64,000 bases of DNA, taken from contig NC_061114.1 of the NCBI RefSeq assembly GCF_002878395.1, forward strand, positions 161,452,631 through 161,516,630, written 5' to 3'. Below, one piece after another: positions 47,088 through 59,756 of this stretch. The first letter of the stretch is position 1. Every line of letters starts with the position of its first letter. This stretch comes from Capsicum annuum. Its lineage: Eukaryota; Streptophyta; Magnoliopsida; Solanales; Solanaceae. Position numbers and translations under genes: made by a program. The notes under the pieces are model-generated. The model was not told the DNA's origin, ran no database searches, and worked only from the letters and a program-made list of their open reading frames with translations.

Positions 47088-49465
47088 TATAACATCCCGC
47101 ATTTTTGGGCTAAACTTTGAACCATCATTCTTACGTATGTAGACTATAATCCCATGATTTACTTTTGAATTCATGTGTCATGATATTTATCCTAGTGTGT
47201 GAAGTGCTTTTAAAGTGAAAAATATTCATAGGAATCACTTAGAACAAAGTCGAGCTAAGAGCCTTTGGTTCGCCCAAAGTTTTGTATTCAATTCTACAAA
47301 GGTTTAATTTGAATGTGTATAACTTTTGATTTATGTGGAATTTTTCCATTTAAGACCCAACAAATTGTAGATAATTGAGTTAGCTTTCCAATGATACTAA
47401 TTTTGCCCTAAGTCAACACCTGAGTGAAAAGTTAAGGCTTTTTCCATGAAAGGTAGTAAGGGGTCACGATAGACCCGCGTCGCGAGGGCTTCTTAACCCA
47501 ACTTGGGGTCGCGAAGAGATGGTGATTTCCATGGGAAATAGAGGCCAAGGGGTATTTTATTCCATTCCCCTTAACCCCATCCATCAAAACACTAATTAAT
47601 ACACCCAAAAGGGCATTATTTGCCCACTTTTATCATCAAAACCTCATGTAAACCCTCCTCTTTTTCCAAGAACAATAATTCAAGATTTTCCTCTCAAGAA
47701 CACAAGGATTTCTTCGAGAACTTATCAATTAAGGTATGTGGGGTTATGAACAAGGATGCTCTTTTCATCCTTGTGTCCAAAACTAGTTTTTAAAGTTGAA
47801 TTTACATGATTTGCAACTACGGTTCATACCCAAAGTATCTTGTTTTGAGTTTATGGATTAATAAAGTGATTGAAGTATGAAAGTGCATAGCTATCTTGAT
47901 TTAAAGAATTATCTTTCATGATTTGAACACTATGAGTAAGATTTGAGGCATTGATTAAAGATTTCCAATTAAGCTTTAACCATGACATTATGATTTTGAT
48001 TTCATTGTCTTGACTTGAATTGTTAAAGTGTTTCAAGATTATTATTGTTGAGGATGAAGTTTATTGTGATTTGACATGATTTCGAAGTATGGGTTTTAAG
48101 CCCTAAGTTTAAGGCTTGATATTTCAAGAAAGGTGATATTTGAGCATTCTTTGATATGCATGTATTCAGATTTTTAAGCAAGATTTGATAGTTTATTCCT
48201 CAGCTAAGATATGGAATCCACATAGATTAGTTTTGATTACAGTTTAAAACACATTGATGGATAACTAGTTTTCATTATGAAATCTTATGCTACTTTAAGG
48301 TGGATTTCCTACAAATGAACATATAAGTAAGGGAGTAGTATTTAGCACCGAGTTGGGTATGTGTCTCAGTTCATATGTCCCAGAACTACGAACCAACGTA
48401 GGTTCAGATTATCAGATTATTTCTATTTATATGGATACAGATATAGTTTGTGATCACTTAGCTCAGGTTGTACTCCTTGGCAAGAGTAGGACACCTTTCC
48501 CCAACGTGAGATTTACCCCTTAGGGGAACATGACGTTGGACATCATGATAGCTCACATGGTGTATGTCGGTTAGAATAACCTCCCTAACAGAAAACCTTT
48601 TAGAAACTAAGTGTAAGGCTCATGATTTTATTTAGATATTGTTTTTCATTAGTCATTAACTATGAGATTTCAGCTTTTAGTTTACAGATACAAAGGTGAG
48701 TCCTTTTACACTTGGTCTGCATGATTTGAAAATAGAAGTAACTTCAGTTCTACTTATTCCACTAGTAGAAAAAGTAAAAGTACAACTTTTAGAATTAAGT
48801 GTTATGACTCACAAGATTTATAACGTATGCTTTATCATTCATGATTTATGATTTTCAGCTTTCAGTATTCAAGCCAATGTGAGTCGTTTATACTTAGCAT
48901 GTATTCTTTACAAGCTATATGATTAATTGAGTTGTTATTTTACTTATGTATTCACCCTCACATGCTCAGTGAATTCCAAAAATATTGATCCACATATATG
49001 TCTATGTGCTACATTGTTTAATGTAGGTACCAGTTCAGCTATAGTCCATACATCACAATCAGAGAATTACAGATTCCAACCAGCAGATAATGAGTCCTCC
49101 CACTTTGGGGACTTCAGTTAGATATTATTTATGTACTTTACTTTCTTACTAATATGTATTGATTAGTGGTAGTTGGAGTTGCGTCCCGGCTATCTATAGT
49201 TAGTCTAGCAGAGGCTTCATAGATGTTTTTCAGAGTCAGTCATGCAATTTCATTTTCGCTCTTCAATTTTATTAGAATGAAAAATTGTATGAGTATTGTA
49301 TTTTTCTCTGATTTCATCATGATTATATTTCCGCACAGTAAACTCAGTCATTTTATATATATTTAAATTAGTTGCTTAATAGTATGCCAGTACAAGAGTT
49401 AGCTTGGGATCACTTGTGGTCATAATCACCGTGTGACAACTAGGGGGTAGTCTCAGGTCGTTACA
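47088..49465 (+). repeat. Element C 3' LTR
   Basis: It begins TATAACATCCC (TG changed to TA) and ends GTCGTTACA, followed by AGAAC. The CG-rich block at about 47455-47525 includes GGGTCACGATAGACCCGCGTCGCGAGG. Confidence 0.93.
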
Positions 49466-49470
49466 AGAAC
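49466..49470. repeat. Element C target duplication, right
   Basis: AGAAC, identical to 41066-41070. Confidence 0.92.
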
Positions 49471-50540
49471 TTAATCTTTCTCTGAGTCAATTTTGTCAAC
49501 AAATCACCAATAGAAGAAAAACTCTCAACTAACCTCCTATAATACCCAGCCAAATCAGAGAATCATCAAATGTCGGTTGGAGTCATGGGTCTAGGCCACT
49601 TCTTAACCACCTTAACTTTTTGTGGATCACCTTAATCTTCTCACTAGAAACCACATGCTAGAGAAAGGTCACAACATTCAAACAAAATTAATACTTAGAA
49701 AATTTTGCATACAACTTCTGATCCTTAAGAGTTTGCAATACATTTTGGAGGTGATTGACATGATCCTCTTCACTCTTAGAATACACCAAAATATCATCAA
49801 TGAAGAAAATAACAAACAAATCCAAAAACAACTTGAAAACCTAATTCATAAGATCCATAAAAGTAGCCGAATCATTAGTCAATCCAAATGCCATAACTTA
49901 AACCTAGTAGTGACTATATCGGGTTTGGGAAGCAGTCTTAAGGATATCAACCTCCCTAATTTTGAGTTGATGATATCCCAAATGAAGATCAATCTTAGAG
50001 AAACATCTAGCACCCTAAAGATGATCGAAAAGATCATCAATCCTATAAAGAGGATACTTATTCTTCACTGTCACCTTATTCAACCGTTGATAATCTATAC
50101 ACATCCAGAGAGACCCATCTTTCTTTCACACGAAAAAGATAGGGTCACCCCATAGAGTTATACTAGGGAGAATAAAACCCTTATCAAGAAGATGCTTTAA
50201 TTGATCCTTGAGCTCTTTTAACTCATCAGAGCCATTCTATATGAAGGAATAGAGATAGAATGGGTATTTAATAGAAGATTAATCCCAAAATCTATTACCC
50301 TATTGGGAGGAATTCCAGGAAAATGATCAAGGAAACCGTCACGAAACTCATTTACAATAGGTTCAAATTGTAAAGAAGGACTTTTAGAATTAGAATCCTT
50401 AACCTAAACCAAATTATAAAGTCACTCCTTAGAAATCAAATTTCAGGATCAAAGATAAGAAATAAACCTTCCTTTAGGTACTAAGCAACTTCCCTCCAAA
50501 AGAATTACAAATTTATTAGAAAAATGAAAACTGACCTCTA
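49471..50540 (-). pseudogene. Element B reverse transcriptase
   Basis: The minus strand contains the polymerase block [10 protein letters not shown], with both catalytic Asp codons at 49793-49798, unlike element E where one is changed. Around it are FVVFLMDL-type palm blocks and a decayed HVVSSEKIKV stretch. A 177-codon plus-strand ORF over the same region (49622-50155) is a shadow. Stops and shifts occur throughout. Confidence 0.87.
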
Positions 50541-50818
50541 GGTCTTACAATTCAGAGAAGCATAGCATGAATGAAGCCGATACATCCCTAAAATACATCA
50601 AAATCCACACTATCCAACCCTACCAAATCCACTAATGTCTCTCTATAGAAGATAGACACTACACAACCACTATAGATATTTCTAGCAATTATAGAAGCAC
50701 CCACCGAGGTAGAAATAGAAAAGTTGTTGGAAATATTTTTGGGACCAAAGACAAAATGCACAAGCACATAAAGGGTCACATAAAATAGAGTAGACCTTGG
50801 ATCAAGCAAGCAATACAA
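50541..50818 (-). pseudogene. Element B protease
   Basis: The segment 50818-50588 contains LLDPRSTLFYVTLYV (active-site region; the usual DxGxT/S is DPRST), VGASIIARNIYSGCVVSI and LVDLVGLDSVDFDVF. This is the Gypsy aspartic protease that would cut the Gag-Pol polyprotein. The active-site Gly is changed to Arg. Confidence 0.88.
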
Positions 50819-52227
50819 TCATGATAGAAGAGCTGTAACATTCCATGGCAACATCGAGAGATGCCTTAGATTCCTAATGAGTAGCAAGATCATAAAGACG
50901 ATTTCATCAAGTGACAGTACTAGAAGTAGCTCTCTTTTGTGTAGGAGATGAAGAAGTGGGAACTGAAACCTTATTATCTTAAGTGACAACCCTGGCTGAA
51001 GGAAAATCTCACTAGATATAACCAAGATGACCACAATTATAGCATCAATTTCTCCCCTTCTCACAATATTCATGGTGAATCTACCTACAAAAATAACAAG
51101 GAGGATAAGATGGGACTGACTAGGCTCTATTAGCCTGATATTGGGTAATCTATGCCTTTGAACCACTACTAGCTTAAGATGGGTACCCTGTCTCTTTGAG
51201 CCACTACTAGCCTAAAAATGACGAACGCTCGAAGGCTTAGGGTAAGGATCACTGGTAGATGAACATAAATTTCCCTAACTCTTCTTCTTAGTTCACTATC
51301 TACCATCTCTCCTACTATTCTACTAACCCTCACCCTGCTCTGAATAGCCGAACTTCTTATTCTACCTTTCCCCTATCTCTGTTTTTCTCTTCTTTTTATC
51401 CTCCACTTGTTGCATATACACCACAAGCCTAGAGATATCCATATTATTGTTCAACATTATAGCCTTACACTCCAATACCAAATAATGAGATAAACCATAA
51501 ACAAAATTTATCATTCTCTCCTTTATACTAGACACCAACTATAGAGCATAAAGAGATAACTGATAAAACTTCAGGGCATACTCTTTCATACTCATATTAC
51601 TCTAGTTTAGATTCACAAACTCCTCAACCTTAGCTTCCCTGAACTCCTAAAGAAAGAAATTATCAAGGAAGGCACCCGAGAACTCATCCCACACTGGCTT
51701 AATATTATCATCTCTCAACTTCTCTTATTTTTTATATCACTGATTAGCTACATCATTCAATATATCCAACAAAATCCATACCTTTAAATCAGCAGCATGC
51801 ATAACCTGAAAAATATTCTCCATCTCATTAATAAACCCTTGAGGATCCTCCTCAACCAAAGAGCCCATAAAGGTTGGGGGATTCAACCTTATAAACTGAC
51901 CAACCCAAGTAACCTCAAATAAAGGAGTAGCAAAACCAACTGGACTAGACTAATGAGACTAAGAGGTCACTAATTGAGTAAAAAGATGAATAGATCGACA
52001 AAATTATGCTTTTGAAACATCTCCTTAAGGTGGTTGAGTATGTATATCACTAGCTGGTTAAGGACTAGTGGGGACCAGTATAACCCTGGGTGGAGCAGCA
52101 TAATTAGGAGCAGGGACCCTAGATCGGGTCTACTCTCAATAAATAGGATGAGTCCCCTCCACATTCCCCTCAGGTGGTGTAGAGGTTCCATAAGATTTTC
52201 TATGAACATAATTCTTTTTGGAGGCAT
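50819..52227 (-). pseudogene. Element B gag
   Basis: The start codon fits at 52227 on the minus strand (MPPKR, a usual gag N-terminus in this lineage), 212 bp inside the LTR edge. A decayed core lies at about 51850-51400, with a LECKAIMLNNNMDISRLVVYM-like block near 51490-51415. A zinc-knuckle remnant CYNCGHLGY lies near 51030. The long ORFs at 52320-51970 and 51166-50819 are partly out-of-frame. Confidence 0.78.
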
Positions 52228-52420
52228 GATCTGAGAGGTGAGCAAACAAAGAGTTAGAGAAGTCTCAAGAACCTTGACTCGATCGCTCGAAATAGAACAC
52301 AAGAAAGGGAAACATACCAAAATGCCTTGTATCCTTCTCCTAATTAGTATGGAGCGCTACACATCTATAAAAAGGACTCTACTCAACACAACTTTGTGGA
52401 CACCCAATGAACCTAAACTT

Positions 52421-52436
52421 ATTCTATGATACTAAG
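52421..52436 (-). other. Element B primer site, degenerate
   Basis: The minus strand reads TTAGTATCATAGA next to the LTR edge, a decayed form of TTGGTATCAGAGC, the complement of the initiator methionine tRNA 3' end. Confidence 0.72.
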
Positions 52437-52438
52437 CT

Positions 52439-54432
52439 TGTCATGACTTAACATCGGGCCTAGTTGTGATACCATCAATCGAAGACATCCCCTTCAAGAG
52501 CACATTAATCATTATAACACGGAAGGTAAATCAAGATAACGATAAAGATAGTTAACTCAATAAAGAACTAAGAGTCAAAACCAACCACCATTCCCATATT
52601 TTGTCTACAAAAGCCTCTAATAATTGAATATCAACCTAAGTTGGGATATGCCCCTGAATATAGCCAAAAAGGAATCCAAAAGAGATTATCCAGGACATAA
52701 ATAAAAATGATACTATAAAATAAAAGGTCTTTTGGAGAATGGAAGCTCACCACTTCAAAGTAGACCAACCAATGAACTGAATCATCTAACACTGTACGAG
52801 TTAACAAAAGAACCCCTCAGACCCTACATCATAAAATGATACAGTATTCAAGGACGGTTAATAGGGTGAGCACTGACATGTAGCTTATGGAAGGGATAAA
52901 GTAATTCTATAATTAAATCAGTCCTAAGCTATTCAAAAACCATATGTACACATTCATATACATATATATAGGATGATAGAATAGGGAACAAGGTTTAACA
53001 TGAGATTTAAAATCATTAACCTAGACTGTGTAGCTCTAACCATCCTTAATACATCCATGGGCTATATGGGTCCAACTTTCCTTACTGGAACCCAGTGCAT
53101 GTTAGCTACATAAACTGAGGAAAAATCTAAGGATGGACTAGTAAATCCATGACCCTATCTATTCCAAAAAATATATATATAAAGTGTGAACTATGCACAC
53201 GATTACCAAAACCCCTACGTCTACAAACGTGGTTTTCAATATCGATCCTTTCGAGGCCTTCACCTTCCATGATGAGCTACTCAACCCTTTTTAAGCCCAA
53301 TTAAAGTATTTACACATTCCCATACATTAAAACAAGGAGTCATTATTACCATTAGACATTATCAGTTATGTTTGCAAGCCTATATAATTATGCTATTCCA
53401 ATTATTGATTAAGTCAAGGTAATCCACGACCCCCAAGTTCCAATTTAAAATCAAAACATGGACAACAAGTCCTTTACCGAATCATTTAGCCAAAATGACT
53501 CCAAAGTTTTCATTTGATAACTAATCAATGACCACCAAGGCCTTTTGAAACCATTTCATAGCCACCAAGGCCCTTTAAAACCAATTCATGTTCCATTAAC
53601 CTTTTATGCAAGGCAAGGTTCCAAAAGTGAGTTAAACCAAGTGTTTTTCCATGTTTCAAAATCAATTTCACAAGTTGGGTTGAGGTTTAAGCCAATTCTG
53701 AACGATCAAACCATAAAATTTTGGGAAACCTACGTTCCTCATTCCAATTCCCATACCCATGCATGTATTTTGTTCAAAACTATGAAATAAATGGCTAATA
53801 AATTTAAAACCATAAGAAGTTAATTTAATCAATAGCTATTCCAAATCCCTCAACCCATATTCGAAACTAAATAATTAAACCACACGAATAGTAGTTAAAC
53901 ACATGCTTTGTAAAAAATCAGTTTAGAGAAGAGATACATGCCTGAAACACACAAGAATTTGAATTCAATTTGAAGTTTTGAGTCCAGATTTTGAATTCTC
54001 TATAAAACCCTTAATCTTTCTTGGGTTTTGAGTTTAAGAGTGAACGAATAAATTTTGATATTTTAAAACTAATGAGAATAGGTTTATATGATGTTTAAAG
54101 GTCGTACAAGGTGTAAAAAGACCCAAAAACCCTCACCCCAAGTGATAAAAAGCAAAACTGGATGAAATTTACACATTAGCATGACATACCATTACTGTAG
54201 AGGTTATCCTTCATGCGACGCTAATATCGCCGAGGTTAACCTCTATGGCACGGTGACATCATGGAGTCTCACTACCTGGGAGTCCCAAAATAACTCAAAA
54301 CCCCTTTCAAAAATTCTGAAACTCTCTCGATACACCCTATTAACATCCCTAATTATGATTCAAGTCAAAAATTGACACTACAAACACAAGAGGGTCAAAA
54401 ATAAAATAATTAAAATTTTTAAGTGTCTTATA
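52439..54432 (-). repeat. Element B 5' LTR
   Basis: It runs from TGTCATGACTT to GTCTTATA, aligned end to end with 37031-39002. CA at the terminus has become TA. Confidence 0.88.
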
Positions 54433-55449
54433 TGACAATACTGAGAAACACAGACAACACCTTTTTTGACCAAAGTTATGACATCTTATAAAACTTTTTG
54501 GAGAAATATGTAGGAAAGAGAAATGAATATGTTTTTTGATTGTATACGAGTTGATGAACCCCCATGGGTCCTACATTAGGAAGCTTTAGCTTCGTAGGTG
54601 TATACAAAGATTGTGCAATAGTCTCAGAGGTTGTGCAACGACCTCATGCATCATCATCATTATCATTGTATTTACTTTATTAAGCGTGTAATGTGATTTT
54701 ATTTCTTTCTTGACTTGTTACCTATCTAATTGTTCTATCTTACTTTACTTGTACTTGATGACCTTGTATACGTTATCCTTCTTTATTCTACTTATATGTG
54801 GTATAATGTATACTTGTGGTCCTTTATAGTGTCTTATTATAATATATGTGACATTATAAAATTGTTAGTGCAAGCGATGTGGGCTACCATTACGAGATAA
54901 GTTTTTATTACAAGTGATGTACCCTTAGTGTATATTTTGTATTCTTTGGTTTCTATTTTCCTTGGTCGGCCTATGATACCTATTGAGTACAAGTAGATCA
55001 TACTCATCCCTACTGTACCCGTTTACTATAGATTTGGATTTCAATACACCCCACGGTGGTTGATTTGGGTGATATTTGGAGCTTTTAAGGCAGCAGTTGA
55101 TTTTCAGATGCCTAGAGTCTTCTACTATCTTTCTTTATGAGACTATGTCTTTACTTGTATTTCAGAGACAAATTTTTTCCTATTTTGAGCCTCTGATGTA
55201 ATTTTTTTGGATTCAAGTTGGTAGTAGATAATTTATTACACTATGGCACTAGGTTTTAAGAGTTATAGATTTTTGGTTATGTTTCCTTTCCGCATTCATT
55301 AGATTGTATGGTTCGGCTTCATTCTACAAGCCTTGACTTGGGGTTATTGTTATCTTTTCCCCCTTGTGTATTAATTTTGATGATCTTCTTACTTGTTAAT
55401 GTTCGCTGCGACAACTTCCATCATACCCCTTAGATTTTGGATCGTGATA
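54433..55449 (+). repeat. Element A 5' LTR, second part
   Basis: This sequence continues the A LTR after B. It ends TTTTGGATCGTGATA, a slightly changed TCGTGACA end, immediately before the primer site. It contains GCGAGTTG- and TTGTACTT-rich stretches but no genes. Confidence 0.75.
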
Positions 55450-55452
55450 AAT

Positions 55453-55463
55453 TGGTATCAGAG
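55453..55463 (+). other. Element A primer site (initiator Met tRNA)
   Basis: TGGTATCAGAG four bases inside the LTR edge is the standard complement of the initiator methionine tRNA 3' end. Confidence 0.88.
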
Positions 55464-55659
55464 TAGTCAGGTTAGTTAGTCTTAACAGTGTAAGGATGGC
55501 ATGGAAAATAGAGTCTTGTAGATTCAATATATTGATGTCCATATCTATCTTTGAGATGCTATAGGATGTATTTAGGAAACCTCTCTCTTTTATTACTTAT
55601 CGTGCAAAGTTCTTTTATAATTTGTGTTTTAAGTTGTGTTTCACTCTTTCTATGTAGAT

Positions 55660-56600
55660 GGTGTTGACTAGGTCTTGCGAGGTAAGAGATATAGAGCTTT
55701 CACCTAATGAAAGAGCCTCAAGTCATGGACGAACTTGATGAAGTGGACAGGCTTATGGATTATCCCTATCTTGGAGGAGTGCTAGGGGACTCTCCCCTGA
55801 GCCTCATTTTAAGCATGTTAGAGGTTTAGGTTAAGCTCCAGTTCCTCAGAGTTCATCTACCCAAATCTTTGAGGGTTTTTTGGTGCTATTTTTGACCCAT
55901 TTAGAGAGTGATCCTTTGGGTATGTCGGATATTTCTCCTTCCCCGAGTGTGGATCCTTTTGTGGTACCTATTTCTATTTTAGTTACTCCTTAAATCCTAA
56001 GTACTTTCCTCCTTCAGTGCTGACATCTGAGTATGGTATTTCAAAATTAGAACTTCAACCTTCATTTATATTATCTCTTCAAATGGTATCTTGGCCTGCC
56101 AGATTCACTATTCTTCATCTTATTGCGAGTACAACAATGTCTTTTGAGGATCAGAAAAGGTTTGATAGATTTACTCATTTGGGTCCTTCTAGATTCAGTG
56201 GTGCTGTGGGTGAGGATACCTATGAGTTCTTGATTGACTGCTATGAGAAGTTGAATAATTTAGGTTTTCTTGAGTTTCATAGGTATCATTATACCACTTA
56301 AAAGTTGAGAGACACTGCTAGGGATTGGTGGAGGTCACTTTTGGTATGTAGACCTCGTGATTCTCTTGGGATTAATTAGGATCAGTTCGTTGATGACTTT
56401 TTGGAAAGGTTCATGCCTTACAGTCTGAGAGATTGGATGAGGGATTATTTTGATCACATGGTGCTGGGCTCTCTAACTATTGCAGAGTATGAGGCATACT
56501 TTCATGCGTTGTCTAGATATTTCTATGCAAGTATTTCCATTGAGTTTGAGAAGATACAAAAGTTCATGAAGGGTTTAGATATTTCCCTTTAGTAGGCTGC
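55660..56600 (+). pseudogene. Element A gag capsid region
   Basis: The N-terminal part is decayed, and the clearest blocks lie in 56017-56592: EDQKRFDRFTHLGPSRFSG, DTYEFLIDCYEKLNNLGF, LRDTARDWWRSLL, QFVDDFLERFMPYSLRDWMRDYF and SLTIAEYEAYFHALSRY. These are the retrotransposon gag (PF03732-type) blocks, which form the virus-like particle core. Stops interrupt after TT at about 56300, at about 56379 and at 56592. Confidence 0.9.
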
Positions 56601-56960
56601 ATCTTAGATTGTTGTTTTTAAGGTATCTTTTTTAAAGTATAGTATATCATGATAAGATGACTGAGGTATTCTTCAAGCATCTCGATGAGGTGCCAAGAAG
56701 GTGCATTATTTTGGTGAGTTCAAAGGTCAGACTTCTCGAGGAAAAGATTTTAGAGTTTGTTGTGGATATCAAGGTAGGCCAGTACAACCGGCCTTACAGA
56801 GCTCAGGTGGTGGATCTTCTGGTTCAGTAGTTCAGGGTGGCCGTTTGAGCCCAGTGGTACCTTTTTTTATTGAGGCAGACTGTAGAGGTTGCTTTATATG
56901 TGATAAGAATGGCCATTTAGACAAGGACTTTCCCTGTAATGCGATATGAGCTACTTCTAT
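56601..56960 (+). pseudogene. Element A gag zinc-knuckle region
   Basis: The segment 56701-56949 includes a Gly/Ser-rich stretch and CFICDKNGHLDKDFPC, a CCHC knuckle with one extra residue between His and the last Cys. It would bind element RNA. There is a stop right after it. Confidence 0.82.
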
Positions 56961-57389
56961 TTCAACTATGAGAGGTAGGGGTTCTGCCAGAGGTTTGAGA
57001 TGCAGAGGTAGTAGAGGCCATGGTGGTGTTCATGGGACTACTCAACCCATTGATGGTCGTGCACAGTGTTATGCTATACCCTCTAAACTAGAGATAGAGG
57101 ATTCTGATGCTGTGATCACAGGTATCATCCCATTTGCTTTAGATCTGGATCTGTTTTATTTTATCCTAAACTAACTTTCCCCTATGTGTCTATATATTAT
57201 GCTTTGAGTTTTGATTCTATTAGTGAGCCTCTTGCCATGCCTATTCGTGCATCTAACCTTGTAGGAGATTCTTTAATGGTAGATTGGGTGTACGGATCTA
57301 GCATTGTAACCTTTTTTGGACGAGAGACTTAGGTAGATTTGTTAGTGTTACATATGGTCAATTTTGACGTTATTTTGGGTATGGGTTGG
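56961..57389 (+). pseudogene. Element A protease, interrupted by D
   Basis: An Arg/Gly-rich linker (RGRGSARGLRCRGSRG) is followed by DAVITGIIPF, and, after frame changes, VDLLVLHMVNFDVILGMGW up to 57389. This is the usual end of the aspartic protease. The active-site Asp block is lost in a frameshifted stretch. Element D inserts directly after GMGW. Confidence 0.85.
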
Positions 57390-59735
57390 TGTAATACCCC
57401 ATAATTTTCCTAGCTCTGTTTAGCTCCTATAAATTCAAGGGTTAGCTTAAAAATGAATATCTTTTGATACATATAGATTTTTCAAGCTCTAGACCCACCA
57501 ATGTATAGATAATTGGCTCAACTTTCCAATGATACCAATTTTGCCTCCGATACTCGGTTGAGAGCTATGGTATTTTTAGTAAAATAGTATGGAATTTCGA
57601 CAGGCACAACGCCGCATTGAAGGATAGAATCACAATTGTTCGATTCTAGTGAAGCACCACGATTGGCCCGCGTCAACTTCCAGTAGCTCATAGCGATGGT
57701 ACCACATCGTAGTGATAGCCTAAATGGTATTTGTCAATTTCTAGTGGCTTACCACGATAGCTCTGTATTACGGTAAAGTTCTAGTTCGCTGTAGTCCCAT
57801 TTCTAGTAAGCCACTGCAATAGTGACACATCGAGGTGGGGCCAAAATTTAGGATATCCAATTTTTGAAAATGATTTTAAAAGGGTAGTTTAGTCTTTCCC
57901 AAGCCCCAAATTCATGTAAAATGAAGGATTAAACCTATTCTAAGCATTATATGCTCACTTTTCATCAAATTACTCTCCAAGAAAACCCTAGAACTTAATT
58001 CCCAAGAAATCCAAATTCCACCATTATTTCTCCAAGGAAACTCAAAATTCAAGGTTACCAATTCAAGATAATCAAGAATCCATCATAAAGAGCACAAATA
58101 GGAATCCAAAATCAAGTGTTCTCACCAATTTCATCAATTAAGGTATGTAGGCTTTTCAACAAGGATAATCTTTTCATCTTTGTGTCCTAAATTAGTTTTT
58201 GAAGATAATTTTACATGAGTTTACATGAGTTTTGAATTAGGTTCATACCAATATTATTATTTGCAAGATTATGAGATTTTGAGCGATTTAGATGTTGAAT
58301 TGCATGTCTACTTTCATATTTTCATGCGTATTATAGTAATTTCCAGATTTAGAATTGAATTATCAATATTTTGATTATCAAGCATGAATTTTATGATGAT
58401 TTGACATAAATTTAATGAATGGGTTACTATCCCTAGTTTGAATGTTGATATTTCAAGAATGACTATGCTTAAAGTATCCCATGACTAGCTATTTTTAGAT
58501 TATTAATAAAGATTTGATCTTTTGATCTCAGTTTAGATTTGGAATCCACTTTACAGATTTAGCTAGTTTCCAGTAATAGATCTACAAGAGGTTTGTATTG
58601 TAAACCCTTATATTAGTTTTTAAAAGTTGATTTCCAACAGAATGAGCATACAGATTAAAGGGAGTAGTATTTAGCATTGATTTGGGTATGTTTATATGCC
58701 TTAAAACTATGAGTCAACATGGGTTCAAATTATCAGATTATTCCCATTTTTATATGGATGACTGATACAGATGTGATCACTTAGATTAGGTTATACTCCT
58801 TAGTAAGAGCATGAAACCTCTCCCCAATATGAGGTTTTCCCATAAGGGAACAAGACGTTGGACACTATGATAGCTCACATAGTGTATGTCGGTTGGAAGA
58901 ACCTCCCTAATAGTAAAGACTTGCAGAATAGTTTTTAAAAGTATTTTCCTACAGCTTACAGAAAAGAGCAAAGAATAACAGAAAAGCTTATAGAAAACTA
59001 TGTGTAAAGGCTTACAGATTTATTCAGATATTGCTTTACATGTAACATCAGCAATGAAGCTTAAGATTTTAGATTATAGATATAAAAGTGAGTCCTTTCT
59101 ATACTTAGACAACATGATTTAAAGACAGAGTACAAGTATAACTTTTAGAAACTAAATGTTATGGCTCACTAGATTTATGCAACATGTTTTGCTATTCATG
59201 ATTTGATTTTCAGTTTTCAGATATTCCAGCTTATGTGAGTCGCCTACATTTAACATGCATTCTTTTACAAACTTATAATAATATTGAGATATTAACTTAC
59301 TTGTGCATTCACCCCCATATACTCAGTACAATCCAGAAGTACTGATCCACATATACGTCTATGTGCTACATTATCTCATAATGTAGGTTTAGGAGCTCAG
59401 TTTCAGCAGCGTGAGTGATTTCGAGCATTTTTATCTATATCTCGAGAGTTCATGAGTCTTCATAGTTTGGGAACTTAGCCTTTCTATTTTTTAGCTTATT
59501 ATTATAGATGATTCAGTATTTTCAAATAATGCGAGTCAGCTGGGGGTTTGTCCCAGTGACTCTCTAGCATTAGTAGTAGAGGCTTGTCAGTCTGCTAGTT
59601 ATGATTTAGATTTTCACTATTGATTTATTAGACTCTTGAGTCTAGTATTTTTAGATATTATATTCAAACATTTTTAGCTTAGCTCATACAAAATTTTGTA
59701 TTTTAGCTTGATTGTATATCTAGCAAAATAGGGTA
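57390..59735 (+). repeat. Element D 5' LTR, 3' end missing
   Basis: It begins TGTAATACCCC and matches the 3' LTR at 62973 onward over at least 1 kb. Stem-loop units lie at about 57650-57850. The LTR end and primer site expected near 59740 are absent: TATCTAGCAAAATAGGG runs into gag sequence (CCAGATCTCAGAATAGTG). Confidence 0.9.
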
Positions 59736-59756
59736 ATACTTCTATGTCCAGATCTC

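Larger units (their letters stand above)
41071..49465 (+). mobile_element. Element C: non-autonomous (LARD-like) LTR retroelement, TSD AGAAC
   Basis: An 8.4-kb plus-strand element with LTRs 41071-43458 and 47088-49465 (about 2.4 kb each) and AGAAC on both sides (41066-41070 and 49466-49470). The initiator-Met-type primer site TGGTATCAGA is at 43463-43472, and the polypurine tract AAAGGGAGATAA is just before 47088. The 3.6-kb interior has no ORF over about 80 codons and no gag or pol motif. This makes it a large retrotransposon derivative that would need proteins from another element. By eye the two LTRs agree at roughly nine bases in ten, so the insertion is not recent. Confidence 0.93.
37031..54432 (-). 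mobile_element. Element B: Tekay/Del-type Gypsy chromovirus, decayed, contains C
   Basis: A minus-strand element with two LTRs of about 2 kb (37031-39002 and 52439-54432). From right to left it has a degenerate primer site, gag, protease, reverse transcriptase, RNase H, integrase and chromodomain. Without element C and one copy of its 5-bp duplication, its length is about 9.0 kb, normal for the lineage. It is related to element E in both LTR and pol. I did not find a clear 5-bp duplication: the left flank is TTGTG and the right flank TGACA. Confidence 0.93.

Noticed and set aside
49622..50155. 177-codon ORF on the plus strand
   Set aside because: It is the antisense shadow of the minus-strand reverse transcriptase of element B, where the real motifs (FIDD) are read.
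37026..54437. Target-site duplication for element B
   Set aside because: The 5-bp flanks TTGTG and TGACA do not match; the true duplication has either mutated or one end has shifted, so none is claimed.
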